In this document: positions 1-8,195 of the stretch, piece after piece
Layout of the letters: each line of letters starts with the position of its first letter
Numbering within the stretch: the stretch's first letter is position 1
DNA from: UBA1444 sp964521625
Lineage (GTDB): Bacteria; Bacillota; Negativicutes; UBA1444
Direction: 5' to 3'
DNA length: 64,000 nucleotides
Assembly: GCA_964521625.1 (NCBI GenBank)
Contig: CAZFSM010000022.1
Coordinates: forward strand, 1-64,000
Translations under genes and position numbers: made by a program
The notes under the pieces: generated by a model
The model's database searches: none
The model's input: only the letters and a program-made list of their open reading frames with translations
What the model was told of the DNA's origin: nothing

Positions 1-169
1 CGTGGACGATGCCGCTGTTGGCTTTGCTGCAGCCGCGACCGACATCGGCTTCTTTTTCGATGACGCAGACACGCAGTTGGTAGCGCGATATTTCCCGGGA
101 AATATTCAGGCCGACCACACCGCCGCCAATAATGCACACGTCATACGAGTTCACTGGTTTCTGTATCAT
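1..169 (-). CDS. FAD-dependent oxidoreductase, N-terminal fragment
   Basis: Only the first 56 codons lie in the window; the gene runs off the left edge. The visible part starts with an ATG and carries a dinucleotide-binding motif (IIGGGVVGLNISRE) followed by a VIEKE acidic end of beta-2 and the segment CSKANSGIVH. This pattern is typical of the GlpA/LhgO-like NAD(P)/FAD-dependent oxidoreductases, which oxidise glycerol 3-phosphate or 2-hydroxy acids. The exact substrate cannot be read from this fragment. The start codon overlaps the stop of the upstream gene by ATGA, so the two are translationally coupled and belong to one minus-strand operon. Confidence 0.8.
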   Translation of the reverse strand, partial: MIQKPVNSYDVCIIGGGVVGLNISREISRYQLRVCVIEKEADVGRGCSKANSGIVH

Positions 170-765
170 GGCGTCAGAAGTTCTCCGTCCTGCAGATTAA
201 ACGAGAGACTTTTTATCGCCACAGTACGACCTTGTTCACCCTGATTCAAACCGACCTGGATTTTTAACAGGCCGAGGGCCTCTTCAATCACCGCTGCCCG
301 GCGCCACCAGCGCGAACTGACGCTGCGCGACACCTGGCCCAGTTCTGTTGGCGACAGCAAGGCCTCCAACGAATATTTCTTCAATAACTCGCCCTGTTCA
401 TCATAAAAAACGACCACTTCCTCGCCATAGCCGGCCGAATAATAGTTGTCAAATGTTATGACCCGCCAGCCGCCATTGGCAACAAGCACTGTAACCGGCG
501 ATACCTGATTCTGCAGCGGTTGGCGCCAGATTTCGACCCAGGTGGCCTGTTCGGCGCTGCCCTTATTGACGGATAATGCCCCGCTACATGACGCGAGACT
601 GGTCGGACTGATCTTGGTGGTCACTGTGAAACGTGCGTCCTTGGCAAAAGATTCGTAAGTGACGGAAGATTTGGGTGGCAACCAGGAGTCGGCCTGGGCG
701 ATAGCTGAAAAACTCAGGCAAACAGCGAGCAATGCCAGACTGCAGAAATGACGCGAAAAATTCAT
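166..765 (-). CDS. exported protein of unknown function
   Basis: A 199-residue protein with a clear Sec signal peptide: MNFSRHF, a hydrophobic stretch LALLAVCLSFSAI and a cleavage site near AQA-DS around residue 26. The mature part is rich in beta-type sequence with several tryptophans and no catalytic motif that I recognise. It lies 2 bases after the upstream secreted-protein gene and overlaps the start of the FAD oxidoreductase gene, so all three are probably co-transcribed. An outer-surface or periplasmic role is inferred from the signal peptide only. Confidence 0.7.
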   Translation of the reverse strand: MNFSRHFCSLALLAVCLSFSAIAQADSWLPPKSSVTYESFAKDARFTVTTKISPTSLASCSGALSVNKGSAEQATWVEIWRQPLQNQVSPVTVLVANGGWRVITFDNYYSAGYGEEVVVFYDEQGELLKKYSLEALLSPTELGQVSRSVSSRWWRRAAVIEEALGLLKIQVGLNQGEQGRTVAIKSLSFNLQDGELLTP

Positions 766-767
766 GG

Positions 768-1352
768 CTAAGGCATAAACGGCATATTCATTTTCTTATA
801 ACCGGTCGGCACCTCAAACATCGTAGCAGCTGGTTCTTCAAAGACCAGATTTTTGAATACCGTGATCGAATCCTTGGATTCAGTTTTGATCGGGAACAGG
901 TTGTTGTCTTTTAGTAACCAGATGAAGTGGGTGCTTCGGTCATTGCCCATCACATGAGTAATCCGGTATTTATCGGCTTGGTGTCCTTCGACCATCTCGG
1001 TCAGTAGATAGGCCCGCTCGACCTCGGTCGGCGATTTTTCGCCGCTAGCAATGGTGTTGGTGCCCATACCGGGTCGCATCGACATTTCCATATACATTTT
1101 TTCTTTTGTATCGATATTCCAGATGAGCTTCTTGTCCATCCTGACAATTAAAATCATGGTAGGATGCGCCGGTGATTCCATCCGCTGTGCCCAGAGCGAA
1201 TACGAGACCCATATTTTGGACTGGGTGGAACCCTTTTTGTCAGTGGTCACGATATCGGCCGAGTAGCCGGCGGCGGAAGCAACAGCGGTGACAGCCAGAA
1301 GAGTCAGGCAGAGACAGAGAACCAGCAGCATTCGGGTACGCAGATTTTTCAT
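768..1352 (-). CDS. exported LolA-like / DUF4412-type protein
   Basis: A 194-residue protein with a signal peptide (MKNLRTRMLLVLCLCLTLL, cleavage near ASA-AG at about residue 28). The mature part has the alternating beta pattern and phrases such as SKIWVSYSLWAQRME, KLIWNIDTKEKMYMEM and HFIWLLKDNNLFPIKTES, which resemble the LolA/LppX-type half-barrel and DUF4412 proteins that bind lipids or hydrophobic ligands in the periplasm. The family call is by sequence feel, not by an alignment. It is the first gene of a three-gene minus-strand operon. Such a fold suits a diderm cell. Confidence 0.6.
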   Translation of the reverse strand: MKNLRTRMLLVLCLCLTLLAVTAVASAAGYSADIVTTDKKGSTQSKIWVSYSLWAQRMESPAHPTMILIVRMDKKLIWNIDTKEKMYMEMSMRPGMGTNTIASGEKSPTEVERAYLLTEMVEGHQADKYRITHVMGNDRSTHFIWLLKDNNLFPIKTESKDSITVFKNLVFEEPAATMFEVPTGYKKMNMPFMP

Positions 1353-1449
1353 TGTCGATCTCCCCCATCATATTTATTAAAGAATAATCTGTCATTTGTA
1401 TTCTGGGTTTAAGGTGGTAATCCCTTTGTCGGCGCAAAAAAAATGGGCC

Positions 1450-2322
1450 TCATTTTCGCGAATAAACCAGCAGAGCCAACCAGATTAACCCGAACGAAAC
1501 GGCGTGCGCCGAGGTAAACTGTTCGTGATACAGGAACACGCCGCTTAGCAGGGCGATGGTTGGCGACAGATATTGAATGAAGCCGAGCATGGACAGCGGC
1601 AGTTGGTTGGCGGCATTGGCGAACAATACCATCGGCAGCGCCGTTACGATGCCTGCGCCAACCAGCATGGTAGTTTCAAAGGGCATGGCCGGGCCGAACA
1701 CACTGCTGCCGGCAAAATGCAGCCAGGCCAGATAGGCCAGCGTCAACGGCGCCAGCAGGCCAGTTTCCAGAATGATGCCGGTCGTTGCGCCGAGGCCCAG
1801 TGTTTTTTTGCACAAGCCGTAAAGTGAAAAACTGATGGCCAGCGACAAGGCGACCCAGGGAAAGCTGCCGAAGCGCAGCACAAGATTCAGTACGCCGCAG
1901 GTCGCCAAAAAGACGGCGAAGTATTGGCGAAGCGACAGTTTTTCTTTCAGCAGCAGTACACCGATCAACACGTTGACCAGCGGATTGATGTAGTAACCCA
2001 GGCTGGTTTCGACAATCCGGTTGTCGTTGACGGCCCAGATGTAGACCAGCCAGTTGATGCTGATTAGCGATGCGGTGGCCAGTATGCCGAGCATTTTGCG
2101 CGGCTGGGCCAGAACGGCCTGCGTTTCTTGGCGAAATAAGCCGATTCGTCGGGTGATGACCAACAGGATTAGCAGAAATAATAATGACCAGAGAACGCGA
2201 TGAGAAAGAATTTCCAGCGCCGACGCCTGTTTCAGTAGTTTCCAGTAAATTGGCAGCATGCCCCAGAGCAGATAGGCGCCCAAGGCGGAGAGGAGGCCGC
2301 GGGTTGGCAGTGATTTCATCAT
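1450..2322 (-). CDS. rarD: EamA-family permease RarD
   Basis: A 290-residue inner-membrane protein with about ten predicted helices and the two EamA halves. The N-terminus (ALGAYLLWGMLPIYWKLL, then EILSHRVLWSLLF) and the central NDNRIVETSLGYYINPLVN are hallmarks of RarD (chloramphenicol-sensitive protein) and its relatives. The transported substrate is unknown for most members. The start ATG at 2322 is preceded by an AGGTG-like site. It is followed downstream by a 97-base gap before the exported-protein operon on the same strand, so it could be expressed alone. Confidence 0.85.
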   Translation of the reverse strand: MMKSLPTRGLLSALGAYLLWGMLPIYWKLLKQASALEILSHRVLWSLLFLLILLVITRRIGLFRQETQAVLAQPRKMLGILATASLISINWLVYIWAVNDNRIVETSLGYYINPLVNVLIGVLLLKEKLSLRQYFAVFLATCGVLNLVLRFGSFPWVALSLAISFSLYGLCKKTLGLGATTGIILETGLLAPLTLAYLAWLHFAGSSVFGPAMPFETTMLVGAGIVTALPMVLFANAANQLPLSMLGFIQYLSPTIALLSGVFLYHEQFTSAHAVSFGLIWLALLVYSRK

Positions 2323-2340
2323 ACACCTGCTTGTAAGAAT

Positions 2341-2392
2341 CTACAGTCTGTAGTATGGGTTCTGTAGTATTCCTGTAATATCCTCGTAGTAT
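2341..2392. repeat. four short direct repeats upstream of rarD
   Basis: Four imperfect copies of YCTGTAGTAT (at about 2347, 2361, 2372 and 2383) sit 14, 11 and 11 bases apart, close to one helical turn. The first copy is also the right arm of the palindrome CTACAG-T-CTGTAG at 2341-2353. They lie 20-70 bases upstream of the rarD start, where a promoter and operator are expected. Read on the minus strand they give repeated ATACTACAG, and several copies look like -10 boxes. Confidence 0.5.
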
Positions 2393-2533
2393 AACTTCGT
2401 CGTTATTGTAAGTCTGGGTTCCGGGGTTGTCAATTTTTCAGAATGCTATATTTGTTTAATTGCGGGGCGGGTATTACAATAGATTTAATGGCAGCACAAC
2501 TGGCTGTCGCTGGATTGGCGAGGAGGGATTCTG

Positions 2534-3013
2534 TTGCGGCGCTTGGGACTAAAAAAGTTGCTGGCGAGTCTGGTTTTATGTTTTGGCGCGGCGGTGATCG
2601 GCAGCACGGTTACCCGTCCAGCTGTCACCGGCTGGTACGTGACGGTGCAGAAACCTGTGTTTTCGCCACCGAATGAAGTGTTTGCGCCGGTTTGGACACT
2701 GCTGTATTTTTTGATGGCAGTGGCGCTTTATTTGGTATGGCATAAACGGGAAAGTGGAGTGCGAGATAACCTGGCGTTGCAACTGTTTGCGGTGCAACTT
2801 ACGCTGAATGTGTTCTGGTCTATCGTATTCTTTGGCCTCCATTCTATCGGTGGCGGCCTGGTTGTGATCGTGCTGCTCGCAACAGCACTTGTGGCGACGA
2901 TCAGGCGGTTTTGGCCGATTTCCAGACTTGCCGCTGTTTGCCTGATTCCTTATTTCCTCTGGCTATCGTTTGCCGCGGTGCTGAATTTTTCCATCTGGCG
3001 GTTGAACCCTTAA
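2534..3013 (+). CDS. tspO: TspO/MBR family tryptophan-rich sensory protein
   Basis: A 159-residue membrane protein with five predicted helices. It has the family pattern: RPAVTGWYVTVQKPVFSPPNEVFAPVWTLLYFLMA near residues 28-60 (the WxPP...VFAPVW segment) and a C-terminal LIPYFLWLSFAAVLNFSIWRLN. TspO proteins bind porphyrins and other tetrapyrroles and have been linked to stress signalling; the physiological role varies by organism. The TTG start is chosen because AGGAGGG lies 7 bases upstream and no later ATG preserves helix 1. Confidence 0.9.
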   Translation: MRRLGLKKLLASLVLCFGAAVIGSTVTRPAVTGWYVTVQKPVFSPPNEVFAPVWTLLYFLMAVALYLVWHKRESGVRDNLALQLFAVQLTLNVFWSIVFFGLHSIGGGLVVIVLLATALVATIRRFWPISRLAAVCLIPYFLWLSFAAVLNFSIWRLNP

Positions 3014-3055
3014 AATGAAATTTGACTTGAGAACAATGTGAAGGAGGTTGCAACG

Positions 3056-3547
3056 ATGTTTGGGTTTGGTGGAAAAAAACGGCTTCAATCCTGGGTAGTG
3101 ATGCTGGCATTGGTTTGCCTGACCATACTGCCGGCGCCCGCTTCAGCGGCAGTGGAGCAACCGGCGGCGGTCGACTACTATCTGGCGTTGGTGGAACAAC
3201 TGGACGTGACGACGGCGATCAGCAAATCGGTGTTTTATTCCGGGCCGGGCAATCGCAAACTGGCTGAAGTGTATGCAATCGCCGAAGATAAAACAACCTT
3301 GGAAATGACGCCCGGCGGCAAGTACCTCGATGACCTGAAACTGTTCGAACAGGGCAGCCCGCTGAAACCGGATCAAGCGACGCGGGTGTGGTCGCGGCTG
3401 TCGCAGCGTTATGCCAAGCAGGCGGCGGGCGATGTGTTCTGTTTTGTAACCGGGGCCCGCCCCACAGGTGTGTTTACGACGGTTGAACTGCCCGAATTGA
3501 AGAAAAATCGCAAGGTCGGGAACCTATACAATGTCTCCCGACTATAA
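3056..3547 (+). CDS. exported protein of unknown function
   Basis: A protein of about 163 residues. The ATG at 3056 is chosen over an in-frame GTG at 3038 because GAAGGAGG ends 8 bases upstream of it. A signal peptide is evident (KRLQSWVVMLALVCLTILPAPASAA). The mature part begins VEQPAAVDYYLALVEQLDVTTAISKSVFYSGPG and has no motif I recognise. Its 3' end overlaps the next small gene by 17 bases, so the two and the downstream TraX gene form a tight cluster. Confidence 0.65.
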   Translation: MFGFGGKKRLQSWVVMLALVCLTILPAPASAAVEQPAAVDYYLALVEQLDVTTAISKSVFYSGPGNRKLAEVYAIAEDKTTLEMTPGGKYLDDLKLFEQGSPLKPDQATRVWSRLSQRYAKQAAGDVFCFVTGARPTGVFTTVELPELKKNRKVGNLYNVSRL

Positions 3548-3785
3548 AATCAGGATTCCCCATTTTTATTGTCTGGAATATGAAGAGCGTGGCCGCGTGA
3601 TGCTACTGGAGATCGATTTTCGCGATCCGGTGCTTTATCTGGACAGGTCACTGGTGACAGGCTGGGAAGAGCCTGCAGACCAGGAGGTCATTAGCCAGGC
3701 CGAAAAAGTTCGCATTTTAACCAATGTTTATGATTATCTAACCCGGCAACGTGGTTTTGACAAGGTGGAACTGGACCTGTCATGA
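3531..3785 (+). CDS. small conserved-looking protein, function unknown
   Basis: An 84-residue soluble protein starting MSPDYKIRIPHFYCLEYEERG and ending in acidic LTRQRGFDKVELDLS. No signal peptide or membrane segment. It overlaps the preceding exported-protein gene by 17 bases and its stop overlaps the TraX start as ATGA, which supports real translation by coupling even though no strong ribosome site is seen. It resembles small immunity-type proteins in size and composition, but I do not assign it. Confidence 0.55.
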   Translation: MSPDYKIRIPHFYCLEYEERGRVMLLEIDFRDPVLYLDRSLVTGWEEPADQEVISQAEKVRILTNVYDYLTRQRGFDKVELDLS

Positions 3786-4495
3786 CGGCTTTTCAATTGA
3801 AAAATTGGGCTTGCCTGTTCATGCTGATCGACCACGTAGGGGTGGCATTTTTTGACGACAACCTGGTGATGCGCGCCATTGGCCGGCTGTCGATGCCGGT
3901 TTTCGCGTTTTTGCTTGTGGAAGGGTTTCGTCGCAGTCATAATCTAGCGAATTATTTTGGACGGTTAATCCTGCTGGGCCTGCTGTCGCAACCCATCTAC
4001 ATGTATGCCTTTCCCGACTATCCGGGCCTGGGTCTGAATATACTGTTCACGCTGGCGCTAGGACTATTAATGCTGTACGGCTATGAAAAAAAAGGCAGCA
4101 TCTGGGTCGTGGCTATGGCGGCAGTGCTTGCCGAACTGGCTAATCTTGACTACGGCAGTTTTGCTATCTTGGTGATTTTTGTGCTTTATCGTTGGGATGG
4201 CACAAACAGGAGTGAATTGTTGCGTTTGTTGTTACTGCCGATTGCCTGGCAGGAGACCAGACGCCTGATTCATGTGCTCGGCGTAACGGGACTGGGCAGC
4301 CCGGAACTGTTTCTTCCACTACTACCGACATTTGTAACCGCTGCTCTGGCCTGGTTTGCCGGTTTCTTCATTGCCGCCTACAATCGCCAGGCAGGTTGGC
4401 AGTGGAAATATTGGTTTTATCTTTTTTATCCGGGCCATCTGCTGGCGATTGGTTTATTAAAAAAGAATCCGGGAATAATATTGGGCTGTATATAG
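3782..4495 (+). CDS. TraX family membrane protein
   Basis: A 237-residue membrane protein with about seven helices. The start MTAFQLKNWACLFMLIDHVGVAFF and the following AIGRLSMPVFAFLLVEGFRRS are the TraX family signature; TraX of F plasmid acetylates pilin, while chromosomal Firmicute homologues are of unknown role and relate to membrane acyltransferases. It is translationally coupled to the small upstream gene (ATGA). The ending PGHLLAIGLLK also fits the family. No conjugation genes lie nearby, so a chromosomal role is more likely. Confidence 0.85.
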   Translation: MTAFQLKNWACLFMLIDHVGVAFFDDNLVMRAIGRLSMPVFAFLLVEGFRRSHNLANYFGRLILLGLLSQPIYMYAFPDYPGLGLNILFTLALGLLMLYGYEKKGSIWVVAMAAVLAELANLDYGSFAILVIFVLYRWDGTNRSELLRLLLLPIAWQETRRLIHVLGVTGLGSPELFLPLLPTFVTAALAWFAGFFIAAYNRQAGWQWKYWFYLFYPGHLLAIGLLKKNPGIILGCI

Positions 4496-4582
4496 ACACC
4501 CTAACGGCAGGAATCGCTGCATCGCAAATTGAAATAAACCAATGACAGTTGTTTTCGCCTATTGGCGGCGGCAGGGGCCGGA

Positions 4583-4611
4583 TTGACAAAAATCACCAAG
4601 AGCAGTAAAGT
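4583..4611 (+). promoter_or_regulatory. sigma-A promoter of the peptide transporter operon
   Basis: TTGACA (4583-4588), a 17-base spacer and TAAAGT (4606-4611) match a housekeeping promoter. It stands 43 bases before the start of the binding-protein gene. Confidence 0.75.
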
Positions 4612-4653
4612 GTTTTTGTCCAAGGTACGAGAACGGAGAGGAGCGGTTCAGAA

Positions 4654-6234
4654 ATGAAGAACAGACAGTCTCTAGTGTTGGTCATAGGATTGCTGGTTGT
4701 AGCGATGTTGGTTTCCGCCTGCGGCTCGGGAGCAAAACCTGATGCTGCCGCAAAACCGGTAGAAAGTAAAATAATCATAGCACAGAGTTCAGATGCGCTG
4801 TTTTTGGACCCTCAGCAACAGGATGAAGGGCCGACAAACTCAGTGAATTCGAACCTATATGATCCACTGGTTCGGCGTAACGCCGACCTGACTATCGCTC
4901 CCGGGTTGGCTGAAAAATGGGTGCAGAAGAACGATCTGACATGGGTGTTTCAGCTGCGCAAGAATGTGACGTTCCATAACGGTGAACCGTTCACCGCCGA
5001 TGACGTGGTGTTCAGCGTCGAACGGTTCAAACAACAGAAAGTGGCGGGCAGTATCGTCGCTATGGTGGAGTCGGTGAAAAAAATCGACAGCCATGCGGTT
5101 GAAATCACTACAAAAGTTCCGTTTGCCGCGTTTTTGGCTAATATGACCAAAGTGAATATTATCAGCAAAAACTATGTGACCAAAGTGGGCGACAAGGAAT
5201 TCAATATGAAGCCGGTCGGCACCGGTCCATATAAACTCAAGGAATGGATCAAGGAAGACCATATTACGCTGGAAGCCTATGACAAGTACTGGGGCGGCGT
5301 GCCCGACATCAAGACGGTGATCTTCCGTCCCATCAGCAATGAAGCCACGCGCACTGCGGCGCTGCTCAGCGGCGAAGTGCAGCTGATTACCGACGTACCG
5401 GTGCGGGATGCCGACATGATCCAAAAGAACAATAAGGTCAAGCTGATCGGCGTACCCAGTATTCGCCTGCTTTATCTGACGGTGGACGTAACCCGTGAAA
5501 AGACACCGGCGATCGATTTGCCGAAGAATCCGTTTACGAATCCCAAGGTGCGCGAAGCGGTCCGCATGGCGATTGACTACGAATCCATCGTGAAGAATAT
5601 TATGAACGGCCGTGCCTACGTGGCGGCCCAGGGTAACCCCAAACCGATACTGGGCCATGTGGAAGGCCTGACAGCGCCGAAATATGATCCGGAAAAAGCA
5701 AAACAATTGTTGGCGGAGGCAGGTTATCCAAATGGTTTCACGGTAACTTTCGACTCGCCCAACAACCGCTACGTCAATGATTTCAAAGTTGCAGAAGCGA
5801 TTTCCGGGCAATTGGCCAAAGTGGGGATCAACGCGAAACTGAATCTGATGCCCAAATCCGTTTTCTTTGATTACATCCGTTCCGGTGAAAAGAGTTCGTT
5901 CCTGCTGACCGGCTGGGCTTCCGACACTGGAGACGCCGGCATGTGGTACCATCTGATGTTCTATTCGCGGGGCAAAAAGCCAGCGTTTGGCAATTCGAAC
6001 CGGGGCCACTTCTCCAATGCCGAGTACGATGCCATTATCGACAAGGCGGAATCTGCGGCCAACATGACCGATAAGACAAAATATCTGCAACAGGCCACCT
6101 TGTTGCTCCAGAAGGAAATGCCTTTTATCCCGCTGTTTTTCATGGAAGATACGTATGCGACGGCTGCCAACGTCGATTTTACACCGCGCTTCGACAACTA
6201 CATCTATGCCCGGGATATCCACTTCAAAAAATAG
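4654..6234 (+). CDS. peptide ABC transporter substrate-binding lipoprotein (family 5)
   Basis: A 526-residue lipoprotein: signal peptide with lipobox LVSAC (Cys23). The mature protein has the SBP_bac_5 layout, including SSDALFLDPQQQDEGPTNSVNSNLYDPLV near the N-terminus and GTGPYKLKEW and NPKVREAVRMAIDYESI in the middle, as in DppA/OppA/NikA. It captures a peptide or similar solute outside the membrane for the permeases encoded downstream. The linked M20 amidohydrolase and adenine deaminase suggest the cargo may be an amide or peptide conjugate, but that is inference. Confidence 0.92.
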   Translation: MKNRQSLVLVIGLLVVAMLVSACGSGAKPDAAAKPVESKIIIAQSSDALFLDPQQQDEGPTNSVNSNLYDPLVRRNADLTIAPGLAEKWVQKNDLTWVFQLRKNVTFHNGEPFTADDVVFSVERFKQQKVAGSIVAMVESVKKIDSHAVEITTKVPFAAFLANMTKVNIISKNYVTKVGDKEFNMKPVGTGPYKLKEWIKEDHITLEAYDKYWGGVPDIKTVIFRPISNEATRTAALLSGEVQLITDVPVRDADMIQKNNKVKLIGVPSIRLLYLTVDVTREKTPAIDLPKNPFTNPKVREAVRMAIDYESIVKNIMNGRAYVAAQGNPKPILGHVEGLTAPKYDPEKAKQLLAEAGYPNGFTVTFDSPNNRYVNDFKVAEAISGQLAKVGINAKLNLMPKSVFFDYIRSGEKSSFLLTGWASDTGDAGMWYHLMFYSRGKKPAFGNSNRGHFSNAEYDAIIDKAESAANMTDKTKYLQQATLLLQKEMPFIPLFFMEDTYATAANVDFTPRFDNYIYARDIHFKK

Positions 6235-6239
6235 TTCTA

Positions 6240-6268
6240 AGAGGGGGGCGGGTCCCCCCTCTTTTTTC
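6240..6268 (+). terminator. intrinsic terminator between binding protein and permease genes
   Basis: AGAGGGGGG pairs with CCCCCCTCT around a 5-base loop and is followed by TTTTTT. It lies inside an otherwise co-directional operon, so it probably lets the binding protein be made in excess over the membrane parts. Confidence 0.9.
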
Positions 6269-6328
6269 CTTTGCGGGGATCGTTAAAATCGAGTTATTCA
6301 ATGTATATTGGGTAAAGGGGAAGATATC

Positions 6329-7294
6329 TTGTTGCGCTATTCAATCATGCGACTGGGACAGATGGTCGTGGTCCTGTTGGCTGTGTCCCTTATTGTTTTC
6401 GGCATCATGAATCTGACCGGGGACCCGGTACTGCTACTGGCGCCGCCGGAGGCGACCGACGCAGAAATTGCCCAGGCCCGGGCGCAACTGGGACTGGATC
6501 TGCCGCTTTGGAAACAGTACGGAATATTCCTGCAAAATCTATTGCAGGGGGACATGGGCGTGTCCTACATGTTTCGCCGGCCAGCCTTAGAGCTGATAGT
6601 GGAAAGGATGCCAGCCACGCTGGAGATGACGGTGTTTGCCATGGTAGTGGCCGGTGGGCTGGCCATTCCTATGGGACTGTATGCCGGCGCCTATCCGGAC
6701 AGGATATTCAGCAAGCTGATCATGTCAGCTTCGCTGCTAGGGATATCGCTGCCTTCCTTTTGGCTCGGAATCATGCTGATCCTGATCTTTGCGGTTCAGC
6801 TGAATATCATGCCGTCGTCCGGGAGGGGAGAGGTGGTTACTCTGTTCGGCGTGCGGACCAGCATTTTCACCGCCGACGGACTCCAGCATCTCATTATGCC
6901 GGCAGTGACGTTAGCGGTGGCTCAGATGGCCATGCTGATACGACTGACGCGGGCGGGAATCATGGAAGTGATGCGGCAGGACTATATCAAGTTTGCCAAA
7001 GCAAAAGGGATGTCTGCGAATCGTGTGTTGTTCGGACATGCGTTGAAAAACGCCCTGATCCCGGTTATCACGGTATTTGGCTTGCAGTTTGGCCAATTGA
7101 TCGCCTTTGCGACCATCACAGAAACTATTTTTGCCTGGCCTGGCATGGGGAAATTGCTCATCGATTCCATTTACCGGGTCGACAGGCCGGTGATCGTAGC
7201 CTATCTGATGATGGTCGCGGTGCTGTTCGTGATCATCAACTTCCTAGTCGACATTATTTACACACTGATCGACCCTCGAATCGAGGTGAAATGA
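6329..7294 (+). CDS. dipeptide-type ABC transporter permease (DppB-like)
   Basis: A membrane protein of about 321 residues with six helices. The N-terminus LRYSIMRLGQMVVVLLAVSLIVF and the segment GLDLPLWKQYGIFLQNLLQGDMGVSY are typical of DppB/OppB permeases, and the cytoplasmic coupling loop reads YIKFAKAKGMSANRVLFGHALKNALIPV. The TTG at 6329 is preferred over an upstream in-frame start because AAAGGGGA lies just ahead of it. It pairs with the following DppC-like permease to make the channel. Confidence 0.92.
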   Translation: MLRYSIMRLGQMVVVLLAVSLIVFGIMNLTGDPVLLLAPPEATDAEIAQARAQLGLDLPLWKQYGIFLQNLLQGDMGVSYMFRRPALELIVERMPATLEMTVFAMVVAGGLAIPMGLYAGAYPDRIFSKLIMSASLLGISLPSFWLGIMLILIFAVQLNIMPSSGRGEVVTLFGVRTSIFTADGLQHLIMPAVTLAVAQMAMLIRLTRAGIMEVMRQDYIKFAKAKGMSANRVLFGHALKNALIPVITVFGLQFGQLIAFATITETIFAWPGMGKLLIDSIYRVDRPVIVAYLMMVAVLFVIINFLVDIIYTLIDPRIEVK

Positions 7295-7298
7295 CAGA

Positions 7299-8180
7299 AT
7301 GAAACAGTTATGGCAGATTTTTTTGGCATCTGAAGGGCTGCACAATTTTCGTCGCAACCGACTGGCCGTATTCGGCGCTGTCATCCTGGCCCTGTTTTTC
7401 TTCATCGCGGTATTTGGGCCCTGGTTGACGCCGCAGAATCCTTACAACCCGAAAGAACTAGATTTGAACGACGCGTTCAAGCCGCCGGCCTGGGAAAGCG
7501 GCGACAGCCGGTTCCTGCTCGGCACGGACCAACAGGGGCGTGATTTGTTCAGCGGCATCGTTTACGGGGTGAGAATTTCCATCCTGGTGGGCGTGCTGGC
7601 GACACTGTTTTCTTTGGTGATCGGAACGGTCTGTGGACTGGTCGCCGGATACCGGGGTGGCTGGGTCGATTCGCTCATTATGCGCATTGCGGATGTGCAA
7701 CTTTCATTTCCAGGGATGCTGATTGCGCTATTTATCATGGTGGCCTTTGGTCGGGGGATCGACAAACTGATCATCGCTCTTACGCTGGTCGGCTGGGTGA
7801 CCTATGCCCGAACCGTCCGCGGTTCGGCGATGGCTGAACGCGGCAAGGAGTATGTGGAAGCCGCACGGGTTTGCGGTTTTCCCGGCTGGATAATCATGTT
7901 CCGGCATATCCTGCCCAATGTTCTGACCCCGCTGATTGTCATAGCCACGATTCAAATCGGCAATTTTATCCTGACCGAGGCGACACTCAGTTTTCTCGGT
8001 GTGGGAGTGCCAATTACCCGGCCTTCGCTTGGACTGCTTTTGTCCAACGGCTATCAGGTCCTGTTCAGCGGGCTGTGGTGGGTTTCGGTGTTTCCAGGGA
8101 TCACGCTGCTGCTGATGGTGGTTGGGGCCAATTTGCTGGGAGATTTTCTCCGTGACGAACTGAATCCGCGGCTGAAATGA
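7299..8180 (+). CDS. dipeptide-type ABC transporter permease (DppC-like)
   Basis: A 293-residue membrane protein. It has the OppC N-terminal segment (FRRNRLAVFGAVILALFFFIAVFGPWLTP) and the coupling loop EYVEAARVCGFPGWIIMFRHILPNVLTPL. FLLGTDQQGRDLFSGIVYGVRISILVGV is the usual DppC core. It starts 4 bases after the DppB-like stop. Together they form the heterodimeric pore energised by the two ATPases downstream. Confidence 0.92.
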   Translation: MKQLWQIFLASEGLHNFRRNRLAVFGAVILALFFFIAVFGPWLTPQNPYNPKELDLNDAFKPPAWESGDSRFLLGTDQQGRDLFSGIVYGVRISILVGVLATLFSLVIGTVCGLVAGYRGGWVDSLIMRIADVQLSFPGMLIALFIMVAFGRGIDKLIIALTLVGWVTYARTVRGSAMAERGKEYVEAARVCGFPGWIIMFRHILPNVLTPLIVIATIQIGNFILTEATLSFLGVGVPITRPSLGLLLSNGYQVLFSGLWWVSVFPGITLLLMVVGANLLGDFLRDELNPRLK

Positions 8181-8195
8181 GGAAGGGGTGGAAAA

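Noticed and set aside
3782..4495. Conjugative element suggested by TraX
   Set aside because: No other transfer genes, relaxase or attachment sites nearby; chromosomal TraX-family proteins are common in Firmicutes.
4855..6222. Long minus-strand reading frame opposite the peptide-binding protein
   Set aside because: No family pattern, histidine-rich shadow translation, and fully inside a well-supported gene.
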